Shown piece by piece: positions 15,901 through 26,352 of a stretch of DNA of 64,000 bases. The position numbers were made by a program, and so were the translations under genes. The notes below the pieces were generated by a model that worked only from the letters and a program-made list of their open reading frames with translations, did not search any database and had not been told where the DNA came from. The DNA comes from an uncultured Prevotellaceae bacterium (GTDB lineage Bacteria; Bacteroidota; Bacteroidia; Bacteroidales; Bacteroidaceae), in contig ONCG01000001.1 in the NCBI GenBank assembly GCA_900316285.1, positions 1-64,000 on the forward strand, given 5' to 3'. Position 1 is the stretch's first letter. Every line of letters begins with the position of its first letter.

Positions 15901-17748
15901 CTAAGTTAGTTGCAAGTCGAGCAGGGTGCGGAGTTTCTCGACAGCTGGATTCGACTTGCGGATGTCATCGAAAATTTCACGCTTCGACAAGATAGGTTTC
16001 ACTTCCTCGGCTTCGGCCTTGCGAAGTGAAATTTGTATTTGTCCGTTGTGCAGGTCCTTGGCCAGTGTGGCACGAATGCGACCTTTGATGTCTTGCATCT
16101 GGGTGAGCAAGAGATCGTTGTCGACCACTACTTCGATGCAGTCGTCACCTATGAGGCTGGGGCGCATGTTCTTCATGCGCTGCGCCATCGCCACCATCTT
16201 CTGTGGCATGCGATTGCACATGGCTATCCAGGCATTCAGCAGTGTTTCCTCGGTGAATGCCGTTTTCTCCTCCTTATTCGTAATCTCCACATCGGCCTCA
16301 GCCGCTTTCTGTCTCTCTCCCTGACGCAAGCGCTGGAAGGTGATGCCGAGCTCACCGAGTTTCAACCTCGGTGCTGCCGAAGGTGAGAAGGTAGATGCAA
16401 CAGGAGTGGCAACCGGTGCTTCGTCGGCAGCGGTCGATGCAGCACGGTCGGCGGCGACGGGTGCAGACGGCCTTTGATGTGATGTGACAGGCACTGCCGG
16501 CGCATCGGCTTTTGGTGCCGGGCGCTCGGCCGGTCGACGCTCAACGGCGGCACCCTGCTGGCTCGCCTTCGGTTGCTGAGCGTTGTTAAGAAGTTTCCGA
16601 AACAGGGATTTCAATCGCTTAGGGCTACGCCCCGCGCTTGCATCGGCATCGTCGGGCTGTGTGAGCTGTGCCACCTGGATGAGGGTGAGCTCGACGAGCA
16701 GTCGCTTGTTCGACGACTGGCGATAGCCCTGGTCGCACTGGTTCATGATCTTCAGTGCCTTATATAAGAAAGGTGTAGGCGCCTTCTGTGCCTGCTGCTG
16801 ATAGCGCTCGCGCTGCTGGCGCGACACCTCGAGCAAAGGCAGCGTCTGCGCATCCTTTGCCATGAGCACATTGCGCACATGGGCTGCCAGTCCGTTGATG
16901 AGATGACCGCCATCGAAGCCGCGCCCAATGATCTGATTGAGCAAGACCATGATGTCGGCAACCTTGTTTTCCAATGCAAGGTCGACGATGCGGAAGTAGT
17001 TGTCGGCATCGAGCACGTTCAAGTCTTCGATGACCTTCTGATAGGTGATGGTGCCCTGACAGAACGATACTGCCTGGTCGAAGATACTCAGCGCGTCGCG
17101 CATGCCGCCATCAGCCTTCTCGGCAATCACTGCCAGCGCCTCCTCTTCATACTGGATGCCTTCCTGCTCGGCCACGTGCTTCAAATGGGCGATGGTGTTC
17201 TCAACCGACATGCGTTCGAAGTCGTAGATCTGACAACGCGAGATGATGGTTGGCAGGATCTTGTGCTTCTCCGTGGTGGCAAGGATGAAGATGACGTGTG
17301 CGGGCGGCTCCTCGAGTGTCTTCAGGAATGCGTTGAAGGCCTGTGTGGAGAGCATGTGCACCTCGTCGATGATGAACACCTTGTAGCGTCCTACCTGCGG
17401 CGGAATGCGCGTCAGCTCCATAAGCGACTTGATGTTCTCCACAGAGTTGTTCGAGGCGGCGTCGAGCTCGAAGATGTTGTACGACCGCTGTTCGTTGAAG
17501 GCCTGACACGACTCGCAGTGGTTGCAAGCCTCGCCCTCGTCGGTAGGCGTCAGACAGTTGATGGCCTTGGCGAAGATGCGGGCACAGGTGGTCTTGCCAA
17601 CGCCTCGCGGTCCGCAGAACAGGTAGGCATGGGCGAGCTTTCCACTGCGCACAGCATTCTTCAGCGTTGTCGTGAGCGCCGACTGTCCGACGACGCTGTC
17701 GAAGGTCATCGGGCGGTATTTACGTGCTGAAACAATGTATTCTTCCAT
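15901..17748 (-). CDS. dnaX: DNA polymerase III subunit gamma/tau
   Basis: The 615-residue clamp-loader ATPase has Walker A GPRGVGKTT (45-53), the zinc-module cysteines (CxxCxxC, NHCESCQAF), Walker B IDEVHML, sensor-1 LATTEKHKILPTI and the SRCQ arginine-finger motif (SRC). A Pro/Ala-rich linker (~385-475) precedes the tau-like C-terminal domain. The gene opens and oligomerises the sliding clamp at the replication fork. It is convergent with asnA and divergent from ftsB. Confidence 0.95.
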   Translation of the reverse strand: MEEYIVSARKYRPMTFDSVVGQSALTTTLKNAVRSGKLAHAYLFCGPRGVGKTTCARIFAKAINCLTPTDEGEACNHCESCQAFNEQRSYNIFELDAASNNSVENIKSLMELTRIPPQVGRYKVFIIDEVHMLSTQAFNAFLKTLEEPPAHVIFILATTEKHKILPTIISRCQIYDFERMSVENTIAHLKHVAEQEGIQYEEEALAVIAEKADGGMRDALSIFDQAVSFCQGTITYQKVIEDLNVLDADNYFRIVDLALENKVADIMVLLNQIIGRGFDGGHLINGLAAHVRNVLMAKDAQTLPLLEVSRQQRERYQQQAQKAPTPFLYKALKIMNQCDQGYRQSSNKRLLVELTLIQVAQLTQPDDADASAGRSPKRLKSLFRKLLNNAQQPKASQQGAAVERRPAERPAPKADAPAVPVTSHQRPSAPVAADRAASTAADEAPVATPVASTFSPSAAPRLKLGELGITFQRLRQGERQKAAEADVEITNKEEKTAFTEETLLNAWIAMCNRMPQKMVAMAQRMKNMRPSLIGDDCIEVVVDNDLLLTQMQDIKGRIRATLAKDLHNGQIQISLRKAEAEEVKPILSKREIFDDIRKSNPAVEKLRTLLDLQLT

Positions 17749-17768
17749 AAGTTTTCGGTAATATTCTG

Positions 17769-17776
17769 CAAAAGTA
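17769..17776 (-). promoter_or_regulatory. Probable dnaX promoter
   Basis: The complement reads TACTTTTG, a TAnnTTTG element, 21 bases upstream of the dnaX start. Confidence 0.5.
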
Positions 17777-17786
17777 ATGAAAAAAG

Positions 17787-17817
17787 TTGAATATTTCGTT
17801 TTTATTTTTTATTTTTG
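17787..17817 (+). promoter_or_regulatory. ftsB promoter
   Basis: TTG at 17787-17789 and TATTTTTG at 17810-17817 are separated by 20 bases, a full Bacteroidetes-type promoter 28 bases before the ftsB start. Confidence 0.65.
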
Positions 17818-17845
17818 CACAAAAATTTAAAAGTCTTTCAAAGAT

Positions 17846-18163
17846 ATGGCAAAGCGCATCAATGCAATATGGAATTTCCTAAGTCACTATAAATACCTCA
17901 TCGTCATAGTGATTGGCATCTCCATTGTTGGATTCCTCGACGACAACAGCTTCTTGAAGCACATGCAGTACGATATGCAGATCAGCGACCTGAAGGCAGA
18001 GATCAGCAAGTATAATGCCCGCCACGCAGAGGACTCCGTCCGCCTGCATGAGCTGAAGCAGAACCCGAAGGCCATCGAGAAGATTGCCCGCGAGCGCTAC
18101 TTCATGAAAGCCGACGACGAGGACATCTTCGTGTTTGACAATATGGAGAAGACCGACAAATAG
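17846..18163 (+). CDS. ftsB: Septum formation initiator family protein (FtsB/DivIC-like)
   Basis: The 105-residue protein has one N-terminal membrane span (YLIVIVIGISIVGFL), a coiled coil (DMQISDLKAEISKYNARH) and the conserved tail IEKIARERYFMKADDEDIF. This is the layout of the divisome linker FtsB/DivIC, which recruits septal peptidoglycan synthesis. The next gene starts seven bases after its stop codon. Confidence 0.88.
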   Translation: MAKRINAIWNFLSHYKYLIVIVIGISIVGFLDDNSFLKHMQYDMQISDLKAEISKYNARHAEDSVRLHELKQNPKAIEKIARERYFMKADDEDIFVFDNMEKTDK

Positions 18164-18170
18164 TATTATC

Positions 18171-18593
18171 ATGCGAAAACTCAATAAGATTCAATCCCTT
18201 CTATACATCATCGGCGGGGTGCTGATGGTCCTCGGCGTGGGAGCGTTTGTGCTGCTCTGGCATCAGCGGGTGGCCTGCTGGGTGTTCCTGGTAGGCGCCA
18301 TACTATTTAGTGTCATCCAGTCGATGCAGGTATACGAAGGCAACAACACGGTGGTGCGTCGTCTGAAACGCATCATGAATATTGCCGACCTGTTGTTCAT
18401 CCTCTCAGGCATCCTGATGGTCGACACCGCCTACAACTTCCTGTTGCCGTTGTTCCGCTCGGCAGGGTCGACAGGCTACTACAACTACATCGAATACGTG
18501 TACAACAAGTGGGTCATCCTGCTGCTCATCGCTGGAGTTCTGGAAGTCTATTCTACCCACCGCATATCGAGCGAAATGCGGTCGGAAAAATAA
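18171..18593 (+). CDS. Small multi-pass membrane protein
   Basis: The start at 18171 (MRKLNKIQ) is preferred over an upstream in-frame codon that would overlap ftsB. The 140-residue protein has about four hydrophobic segments (LLYIIGGVLMVLGVGAFVLL, VFLVGAILFSVIQ, LLFILSGILMV, WVILLLIAGVLEVYS). It resembles small membrane proteins commonly found behind ftsB in Bacteroidales; the function is unknown. Likely co-transcribed with ftsB. Confidence 0.8.
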   Translation: MRKLNKIQSLLYIIGGVLMVLGVGAFVLLWHQRVACWVFLVGAILFSVIQSMQVYEGNNTVVRRLKRIMNIADLLFILSGILMVDTAYNFLLPLFRSAGSTGYYNYIEYVYNKWVILLLIAGVLEVYSTHRISSEMRSEK

Positions 18594-18663
18594 AAAAAAC
18601 ATAAAACAAGGGCTTTTTCAATTAAATAGCATAAAAATTTTTTCCTACTTCAAGAATACATAT

Positions 18664-18671
18664 TATCTTTG
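18664..18671 (+). promoter_or_regulatory. Probable promoter of the DUF4369 lipoprotein-pyrC unit
   Basis: TATCTTTG matches TAnnTTTG and lies 25 bases before the start codon at 18697. A -33 partner is not obvious. Confidence 0.5.
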
Positions 18672-18696
18672 GCACTCGGAAAAAAAAGATGCTAAT

Positions 18697-19503
18697 ATGA
18701 ACAAACTATTCTACGCTCTCATTTCGACACTCGCACTTGCCTCTTGCGCGAACACTTATAACATCCAAGGTTCGTCGAACGTATCGAACCTGGATGGCCG
18801 CATGCTCTACCTGAAGGTCGTCAAGGACAACGACTTCAAGAACGTAGACTCGTGCGATGTGGTGCATGGGCAGTTCCACTTCAATGGAACCTTCGACTCG
18901 GTGCGCATGGCAAGCATCTTCATGGACGACGAGAGCGTGCTGCCGCTGGTGCTCGAGGGCGGCGATATCAACATCAAGATCGACAACACACAGCAGAGCG
19001 TGGGTGGCACACCGCTCAACGACGAGCTGTTCAAATTCTTCAACCGCTGGAACCAACTGCGCAGCGAGCAGCTTGAGCTCGTACACAAGCACGACCAAGC
19101 TATCATGGACGGCAGCGATATGGACGTCGTCATTCGTCAGCTGAATGCCGAGTCGATGCGCCTGTCGGAACTGGAAGACAGCCTCGTGACGAACTTCGTC
19201 ACCGAGAACTTCGACAACGTGTTGGGTCCCGGCGTATTCATGATGGTCACCTCGGGTAATGTGTACCCGCAGCTTACTCCCTGGATTGAGGATATCATGA
19301 GCAAGGCCACTGACAAATTCAAAAACGACGCTTACGTGAAGGACTACTATCAGAAAGCCCAGGAGAACGAGGAGATCATGAACGGTCTGCGCGAGGCTCC
19401 GCAAGCCACACAGCCCACGACCGCTCCCGCTCAGATGGCTCCGGTGACCCCGGCTCCCACTCCTAACGAGCTGGCTGCACCCACCACACCGACGGCGAAG
19501 TGA
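18697..19503 (+). CDS. DUF4369-type lipoprotein
   Basis: The 268-residue protein starts with a lipoprotein signal (LALASC, Cys17). Residues ~20-110 form the beta-rich DUF4369 domain common in Bacteroidetes (N-terminal part of some thiol-disulfide proteins), but no thioredoxin domain follows. The C-terminal ~40 residues are Pro/Thr/Ala-rich and low-complexity. pyrC starts 25 bases behind it, so the two probably share a transcript. Cell-envelope location is inferred from the lipobox. Confidence 0.8.
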   Translation: MNKLFYALISTLALASCANTYNIQGSSNVSNLDGRMLYLKVVKDNDFKNVDSCDVVHGQFHFNGTFDSVRMASIFMDDESVLPLVLEGGDINIKIDNTQQSVGGTPLNDELFKFFNRWNQLRSEQLELVHKHDQAIMDGSDMDVVIRQLNAESMRLSELEDSLVTNFVTENFDNVLGPGVFMMVTSGNVYPQLTPWIEDIMSKATDKFKNDAYVKDYYQKAQENEEIMNGLREAPQATQPTTAPAQMAPVTPAPTPNELAAPTTPTAK

Positions 19504-19528
19504 CAATTCCCCACCCCCACTACCCTAC

Positions 19529-20857
19529 ATGAAGACACTGATTGAACATGGCCGCATCGTCAACGAAGGCAGGACATTTGCAGGTTCTGTTGTCATCGAG
19601 GACGACCGCATTGCCAACATTATCTTAGAGCAAAACGAACAGCCCCGTGGCACTTTCGACCAGGTCGTCGATGCCACGGGTGCTTTTGTTATTCCCGGTG
19701 TCATCGACACCCATGTGCATTTCCGCGAACCAGGACTCACCGAGAAGGCCGACATAGAAAGCGAGAGCCGCGCGGCCGCTTTCGGCGGTGTCACCTCCTA
19801 CTGCGAGATGCCTAACACTGTGCCACAGACCACCACGCTGGAGGCTCTCGACGAGAAGTTCCAGCTGGCGAGCCAGAAGAGCCACGTCAACTACTCATTC
19901 TTCTTCGGTGCTACGAACGATAACTACACGCTCTTTGCCGACCTCGACCGCCATCGCATACCGGGCATCAAACTTTTCATGGGTTCGTCGACCGGCAACA
20001 TGCTTGTCGACCGCTATGGCGCCTTGCTGAAAATCTTCGAAACTGCCGCACGCCTCGACCTGCCCCTCATGGCCCACTGCGAAGACACGGAGATCATCAA
20101 TCGCAACATGGAGCAGATGAAGAAAGCCTACGGCGACGATCCCGATGTGATGCTGCACCCGCTCATCCGCTCAGAGGAAGCCTGCTACGAGTCGTCGGCA
20201 CTGGCCGCACAGCTCGCTCGTACCTATGGCACCCATCTGCACATCGCCCATGTGTCGACAGCCCGTGAGTTGGAACTCGGCGGCGGAAACATCACCCTCG
20301 AGGCCGTGCTCGCCCACCTGCTCTTCACCAGTGCCGACTACAGCCGCAAGCGGGCGCTCATCAAGTGCAATCCCGCCGTGAAGCGAGCCGACGACCGCGA
20401 TGCCTTGCGCCTCGCCCTTGCCGACGGTCGCATCAGCACCATCGCCACCGACCATGCCCCGCACCTCCTTAGCCAGAAGCAGGGAGGCTGTGCGAAGGCG
20501 GCATCAGGCATGCCCATGGTGCAATTCTCGCTGCCCGCCATGCTCGGCCTTGTCGACGAGGGCGTTGTCTCTTTCGAACGCGTCGTCGACCTGATGTGCC
20601 ACCAGCCAGCCCAACTGTTCAGCATACGAGATAGAGGTTTCCTGCGTCCAGGCTACAAGGCCGACGTCACTATCGTCCGCCCCGTGGAACCTTATGGAGT
20701 GACACCCGCCCTCATTCAGAGCAAGTGTGGCTGGAGTCCCCTCGATGGCGACCTGTTGCATTGGCGCGTCAGCCACACCATCTGCAATGGCCGCATCATC
20801 CTCAATGACGGCACCTTCGACACAACGAGCCAAGGCGAGGCCCTGCAGTTCAGATAA
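19529..20857 (+). CDS. pyrC: Dihydroorotase
   Basis: The 442-residue amidohydrolase closes N-carbamoyl-aspartate to dihydroorotate in pyrimidine synthesis. Metal-site motifs are visible in order: DTHVHFREPG (His-x-His), PLMAHCED, HIAHVSTA and ATDHAPH. Its length and motifs fit the class I, PyrC/AllB-like enzymes of Bacteroidetes. A convergent hairpin terminator separates it from typA. Confidence 0.93.
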   Translation: MKTLIEHGRIVNEGRTFAGSVVIEDDRIANIILEQNEQPRGTFDQVVDATGAFVIPGVIDTHVHFREPGLTEKADIESESRAAAFGGVTSYCEMPNTVPQTTTLEALDEKFQLASQKSHVNYSFFFGATNDNYTLFADLDRHRIPGIKLFMGSSTGNMLVDRYGALLKIFETAARLDLPLMAHCEDTEIINRNMEQMKKAYGDDPDVMLHPLIRSEEACYESSALAAQLARTYGTHLHIAHVSTARELELGGGNITLEAVLAHLLFTSADYSRKRALIKCNPAVKRADDRDALRLALADGRISTIATDHAPHLLSQKQGGCAKAASGMPMVQFSLPAMLGLVDEGVVSFERVVDLMCHQPAQLFSIRDRGFLRPGYKADVTIVRPVEPYGVTPALIQSKCGWSPLDGDLLHWRVSHTICNGRIILNDGTFDTTSQGEALQFR

Positions 20858-20884
20858 TATTGCAGACGTTCACTACGACATACA

Positions 20885-20924
20885 AAAAACTCCGCACCTC
20901 AGATGATGAGATGCGGAGTTTTCT
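20885..20924. terminator. Bidirectional terminator between pyrC and typA
   Basis: AAAACTCCGCA(C)CTCA pairs with TGAG(A)TGCGGAGTTTT around a short loop, with A and T runs on the two sides. It can serve both convergent genes. Confidence 0.8.
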
Positions 20925-20960
20925 ATGAAGGATGGTTCCTTTCAACAATATCCGAGGGGC

Positions 20961-22844
<1,884 letters not shown>

Positions 22845-22866
22845 ATCAATTTCATGAAATCCGCTG

Positions 22867-22874
22867 CAAAATTA
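22867..22874 (-). promoter_or_regulatory. Probable typA promoter
   Basis: The complement reads TAATTTTG, 23 bases upstream of the typA start and back-to-back with the rpsO promoter. Confidence 0.55.
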
Positions 22875-22894
22875 CAACTTTTTTGCGAGAAACG

Positions 22895-22925
22895 TTTGCT
22901 ATATCAGAAAAATGTTGTAATTTTG
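22895..22925 (+). promoter_or_regulatory. rpsO promoter
   Basis: TTTG at 22895-22898 and TAATTTTG at 22918-22925 are separated by 19 bases. The ~130-base leader that follows contains small GC-rich inverted repeats (ACGGAAAAACCGT, ACCGGAAAATCCGGT). These could form the leader structure by which S15 regulates its own translation in other bacteria; that role is inference. Confidence 0.7.
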
Positions 22926-23058
22926 CACCCGCAAAACGGAAAAACCGTTGCATCAACCGGAAAATCCGGTGCATTCAGCCGATGTAGCACGCTCTGATGA
23001 AGGCGGCCGGCGTTGACTGGATGTAATTTAAAAATCATTTCATCAAAACAATTTAACT

Positions 23059-23328
23059 ATGTATCTTGACAAAGAAAAAAAGGTAGAGATCTTCGAGAAG
23101 TATGGTCATGGCACTACCGACACAGGTTCAGTTGAAAGCCAGGTGGCTCTGTTCAGCTATCGCATTTCGCACCTCACCGAGCACCTGAAGAAGAACCACA
23201 AGGATCACCACACAGCACGCTCGCTGACGATGCTCGTTGGTAAGCGCCGCAAGCTGCTCGCCTACCTGAAGGAACAGGACATCGAGCGCTACCGTGCTCT
23301 CATCAAGGCTCTGGGTCTGCGCCGCTAA
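23059..23328 (+). CDS. rpsO: 30S ribosomal protein S15
   Basis: The 89-residue protein carries the S15 signature ([57 protein letters not shown]). It binds 16S rRNA at the central-domain three-way junction. A clear terminator lies about 80 bases behind it. Confidence 0.97.
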   Translation: MYLDKEKKVEIFEKYGHGTTDTGSVESQVALFSYRISHLTEHLKKNHKDHHTARSLTMLVGKRRKLLAYLKEQDIERYRALIKALGLRR

Positions 23329-23408
23329 TCGCCGCACGTGCCTGTTGAAGGTATTTGCAGCACATCTGGCGGTACAGCCGCATACCATTTTAGAGAAAGC
23401 AAAAGAAT

Positions 23409-23439
23409 AATCCCTGTCGTCGGATGACGCCAGGGATTT
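23409..23439 (+). terminator. rpsO terminator
   Basis: AATCCCTG and CAGGGATT form a stem, with a further GTCGTC/GACGAC-like extension inside the loop, followed by a run of seven T. Confidence 0.85.
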
Positions 23440-23487
23440 TTTTGTTTTCACATGTAGGGACGCGGCGTCATTGAGAAAGAAGTCAAT

Positions 23488-23640
23488 TTGTAGTCCCCTC
23501 CTTCGGGAAGGAGGGGTCAGGGGTGGTAGCGACAAATAAGGTTCGACCTCTTCCTTATCATTTGATTTGTAATAGGTTATGACCGTATTCTTCTCTACCA
23601 CCCCGCACCCCTCCTCCCAGGAAGAGGGGACTACTGGCTG
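23488..23640. repeat. ~150-bp palindromic element (AGTCCCCTCC family)
   Basis: Both ends carry inverted AGTCCCCTCC-type arms, each followed by an inner palindrome (CCTTCGGGAAGG-like; CCTCCCAGG-like) and GGGGTGGTAG. The ~70-base AT-rich centre includes a GGTTCGACCT motif. A homologous copy in the other orientation lies at ~54.59-54.74 kb. A truncated GTAGGGACGCGGCGT copy sits just upstream at ~23456. Confidence 0.8.
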
Positions 23641-23691
23641 CTTACTTCTCTTCCCTACATTTTCTAGACCAAATTCTACATAGCTCCCCAA

Positions 23692-23741
23692 AAAATAAAT
23701 GAATTTATTTTGTTCTGCGCTCGGTTTTCATTATCTTTGCA
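23692..23741 (+). promoter_or_regulatory. Promoter block of the acid phosphatase, duplicated at 31851-31900
   Basis: TTTG at 23709-23712 and TATCTTTG at 23732-23739 are 19 bases apart. The whole 50-base block, including a palindrome AATAAAT-GA-ATTTATT, recurs without mismatch and in inverted orientation in front of the menaquinone operon. Confidence 0.85.
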
Positions 23742-23783
23742 AATGAAATGATGCCGATTGAATCATCAAACACAAAAACCTAT

Positions 23784-25040
23784 ATGAAGAAAAGAATTCT
23801 GACTGTTATTGCATGCGTTGCCTTTGTCCTTTCGGCTTGGGCACAAAGTTCACCGGCAGACCTGCTGAAGGCCGATCCGAGGAAAGCATATGGTACGGAC
23901 TATCCGTATGAGTTCACAACCGCTAAACTGACGAAGGCCCCGCGCGGCTACAAGCCATTCTACATCAGCCACTATGGCCGCCACGGCTCACGCTACTATT
24001 GGAATGCCTTCCTCTATCGGGAGTTGGATAGTCTGCTGACGATAGCCCACCAACGGCAACAGCTCACAGCCGAGGGCGAGGCATTCTATCGGAAGTTCGA
24101 AGCTGCCAAGGACGAGTTGTCGACGGGTGTCAGCGAGTTGAGCGACTTGGGTTGGGAGCAGCATCAACGCATTGCCCGTGTGATGTATAACAACTTCCCC
24201 GAAGTGTTCAAGAATGGCGGAAATGTATTAGCCATCTCGTCGCTGTCGGGTCGTTGTGTGCTCAGCATGTCGGGATTTTGTCAGGAGCTGGTGCAGTGCA
24301 ATCCGAAGATAGAAATTCGTGAGCAGTCGTCGCGCTTCACCCTTGACGGTGTGGTTCCAGGCGACCGACAAAACCCTGTGAAGCACGACTTTCCGAAGCC
24401 CAGACCACGCTTTGAGAAGAATCGCGACCAGTTCAAGGAAGTCGACAACCTACGCGAGAAGGTGGTCAGCCGTACTTTCACCAGCACCGACGGACTGCCT
24501 GGCAACATGCAGCGCATCGGCGATAACCTCATCAACCTTTACACGTCGCTGCCCAATATCGGTCATGAAGGCATGATGGGAAACATCATTACCGATGAGG
24601 AGATTGCGGCACGCTGGGAGAGTTCTAACTTGGGTTCCTACGCCTGGTTGTTCCCTGATCAATATGTGATGATTCCTATTCTGCAGGACATCATCCGCAA
24701 GGCCGATGCGGTGCTCGACGGCAGTAGCGATCGTATTGCCGACCTGCGCTTCGGACATGACAACTGCCTCGGACCGCTCCATATCCTCATGGGCATCAAC
24801 GGTGCCGACCGCAATCCGGAGAATCCTTACGAGGTGAAGAACTGCTATCAGAATTGGGAAACGTGTAAGGCTTGCAACATACAGCTCATCTTCTATCGTA
24901 GCAAGAAAAAAGGCGAGGATGTTTTAGTGAAGTGTCTGCTCAACGGCAAGGAAGCCAGTCTGCCCGTGCCAACCGATTGTTATCCGTACTATAAATGGTC
25001 GGAGTTTAGGCGCTTTTATTTAAATAGGTGTAGCTTGTAG
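23784..25040 (+). CDS. Secreted histidine acid phosphatase family protein
   Basis: The start at 23784 (MKKRILTV) is chosen because transcription should begin near 23746, making the earlier in-frame ATGs almost leaderless. A signal peptide (VLSAWAQ) precedes the catalytic phosphohistidine motif HYGRHGSRY; the proton-donor HD motif appears near the C-terminus (LRFGHDNCLGPL). The ~418-residue layout matches clade-2 histidine phosphatases, including MINPP-type phytases. The substrate (phytate or another phosphate ester) cannot be told. It is convergent with the menaquinone operon. Confidence 0.85.
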   Translation: MKKRILTVIACVAFVLSAWAQSSPADLLKADPRKAYGTDYPYEFTTAKLTKAPRGYKPFYISHYGRHGSRYYWNAFLYRELDSLLTIAHQRQQLTAEGEAFYRKFEAAKDELSTGVSELSDLGWEQHQRIARVMYNNFPEVFKNGGNVLAISSLSGRCVLSMSGFCQELVQCNPKIEIREQSSRFTLDGVVPGDRQNPVKHDFPKPRPRFEKNRDQFKEVDNLREKVVSRTFTSTDGLPGNMQRIGDNLINLYTSLPNIGHEGMMGNIITDEEIAARWESSNLGSYAWLFPDQYVMIPILQDIIRKADAVLDGSSDRIADLRFGHDNCLGPLHILMGINGADRNPENPYEVKNCYQNWETCKACNIQLIFYRSKKKGEDVLVKCLLNGKEASLPVPTDCYPYYKWSEFRRFYLNRCSL

Positions 25041-25064
25041 AACAGCCCCCGCGCAAGCGCGAAG

Positions 25065-25099
25065 TGAAAAGTGAAAAACGAAAAGTGAAAAGTGAAGGC
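25065..25099. repeat. Heptamer tandem repeat
   Basis: GTGAAAA-type heptamers occur about five times in a row (one variant ACGAAAA) between the phosphatase and menE. This is another of the 7-8-mer tandem arrays of this window. Confidence 0.7.
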
Positions 25100-25146
25100 A
25101 GCGATGAAGCGAGAGAAGACTCGACCGAAGGCCTGACAAGCTATCA

Positions 25147-26223
25147 CTACCCCACCACCATTTGTTGGGCGATGGCACGTGCTGGTTTACCCGTCTCGGT
25201 AAGTGGCAAACGGTCGACAACGAGGAAGAATTTCGGCTGTTCGTATTTCGGTAGGACGCACTGACAGATGGCGCGGCAGTGTTCTATTGTCGCTCCTTCA
25301 ATAAGCATCGCCACCACTTCACCGAATTTTGGATCGGGCCGTTTGGTAATCATGAAAGGAAAGGAGAGGTGCGGGCGCAACTTCTCCTCGACGGCCTCCA
25401 TCTGAATCTTGATGCCTCCTGAGCAAATCACGTTGTCGCGACGACCGAGTATGCGAAAGGGGGAATCGGGCTGAGAGCTTTGCATCTCCGCCAAATCATG
25501 GGTGACGAGTGTTTCGTCGCAGAGATGCGGCGCACGGATGACGAGGCATCCTTCCTCATTCAAAGAAACGCTGACACCCGGCAGAGGCGTATACCACTCA
25601 GAACGATCGGGACCATTCAAGCGGCGCAGAGCGATATGGGAGAGTGTCTCCGTCATACCATAACTACTCCATGCATTGCCCGGGAAGTCCTGCAGCGCCT
25701 CGGCGAGTTGCTCATTGATGGCACCACCGCCAATGAGCAGATGGCGCACCTTCCACAACCGTTCGCGTTCCTCCGGCACTTGCAGCGTGTTCCATACCTG
25801 CATGGGAACCATGGCAGCGAAAAGCCCACCCCCATCCCCTCCCGAGGGGAGGGGGGCTTGATTAGTTTTTGCGGGAGAAAGGGTATCAAAGCTCCCCTCC
25901 CCTCGGGAGGGGATGGGGGTGGGTGCTTGAGGGGTGGGCCTGCTGCTCAGCGGGTGTCCACTTGGTTCTACGCTGACTAGTCGCAGACCGCGTTCCAACG
26001 CCCGCACCACCATCATCTTTCCGGCAATGTAGTCGAGCGACATGCAGAGCAAGGCCGTGTCGCCAGGCTGCAATCCCAGGAAGTCGCACGTCATGCGTGC
26101 CGAAGCCAGCATGCGTCGTTTCTCTACGAGCATCTCCTTCGGTGCACCCGTCGACCCACTGGTCTTCACCCGCACATACGGCGACGGGCTGTTCCACTCC
26201 TTAATAAATTCTTCCTTTGTCAT
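25147..26223 (-). CDS. menE: o-Succinylbenzoate-CoA ligase
   Basis: The start at 26223 (MTKEEFIKEW) has an AAGGGAA ribosome site; a longer frame runs into hairpin repeats. The ~358-residue adenylate-forming enzyme activates OSB for menaquinone synthesis. Motifs seen are the phosphate loop TSGSTGAPKEM, SSYGMTETLSHIALR, and LGRRDNVICSGGIKIQ near the end. Residues ~101-134 (PIPSRGEG...QAPLPSGGDGGG) are encoded by a long inverted repeat and have no place in the family; a sister insertion is in menC. Last gene of the men operon. Confidence 0.9.
   Translation of the reverse strand: MTKEEFIKEWNSPSPYVRVKTSGSTGAPKEMLVEKRRMLASARMTCDFLGLQPGDTALLCMSLDYIAGKMMVVRALERGLRLVSVEPSGHPLSSRPTPQAPTPIPSRGEGSFDTLSPAKTNQAPLPSGGDGGGLFAAMVPMQVWNTLQVPEERERLWKVRHLLIGGGAINEQLAEALQDFPGNAWSSYGMTETLSHIALRRLNGPDRSEWYTPLPGVSVSLNEEGCLVIRAPHLCDETLVTHDLAEMQSSQPDSPFRILGRRDNVICSGGIKIQMEAVEEKLRPHLSFPFMITKRPDPKFGEVVAMLIEGATIEHCRAICQCVLPKYEQPKFFLVVDRLPLTETGKPARAIAQQMVVG
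25824..25923. repeat. Long palindromic element inside menE
   Basis: A ~35-base arm at 25824-25859 (CCCACCCCCATCCCCTCCC...) is repeated in inverted form at ~25890-25923, around a ~30-base centre. It is read in frame by menE. The outer arms and part of the centre (GCTTGATTAG) are shared with the menC element. Confidence 0.9.
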
Positions 26224-26283
26224 TTCCCTTTTAACGTTGCGCAGCAACTTTAAACGCCCAATGGCCTTTACACGCACCACAAG

Positions 26284-26352
26284 TGCTTTACACGCGCTTT
26301 AGCGCCTTACCCGCCCGAAGGGCTTTGAACGCAGCTCCGCTGCTTTGCAGCG
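26284..26352. repeat. Mini-hairpin array at the menC/menE junction
   Basis: GC-rich mini-palindromes (GCGCTTTAGCGC, GCCCGAAGGGC, GCAGCTCCGCTGC, GCTGCTTTGCAGC) alternate with TTTACACG or TTTGAACG spacers. The array forms the last ~12 codons and the stop codon of menC. Confidence 0.75.

Noticed and set aside
18706-19506. Minus-strand open frame opposite the DUF4369 lipoprotein
   Set aside because: It has an antisense-type composition (His/Val/Leu-rich) and no motif, whereas the plus strand has a lipobox and a promoter.
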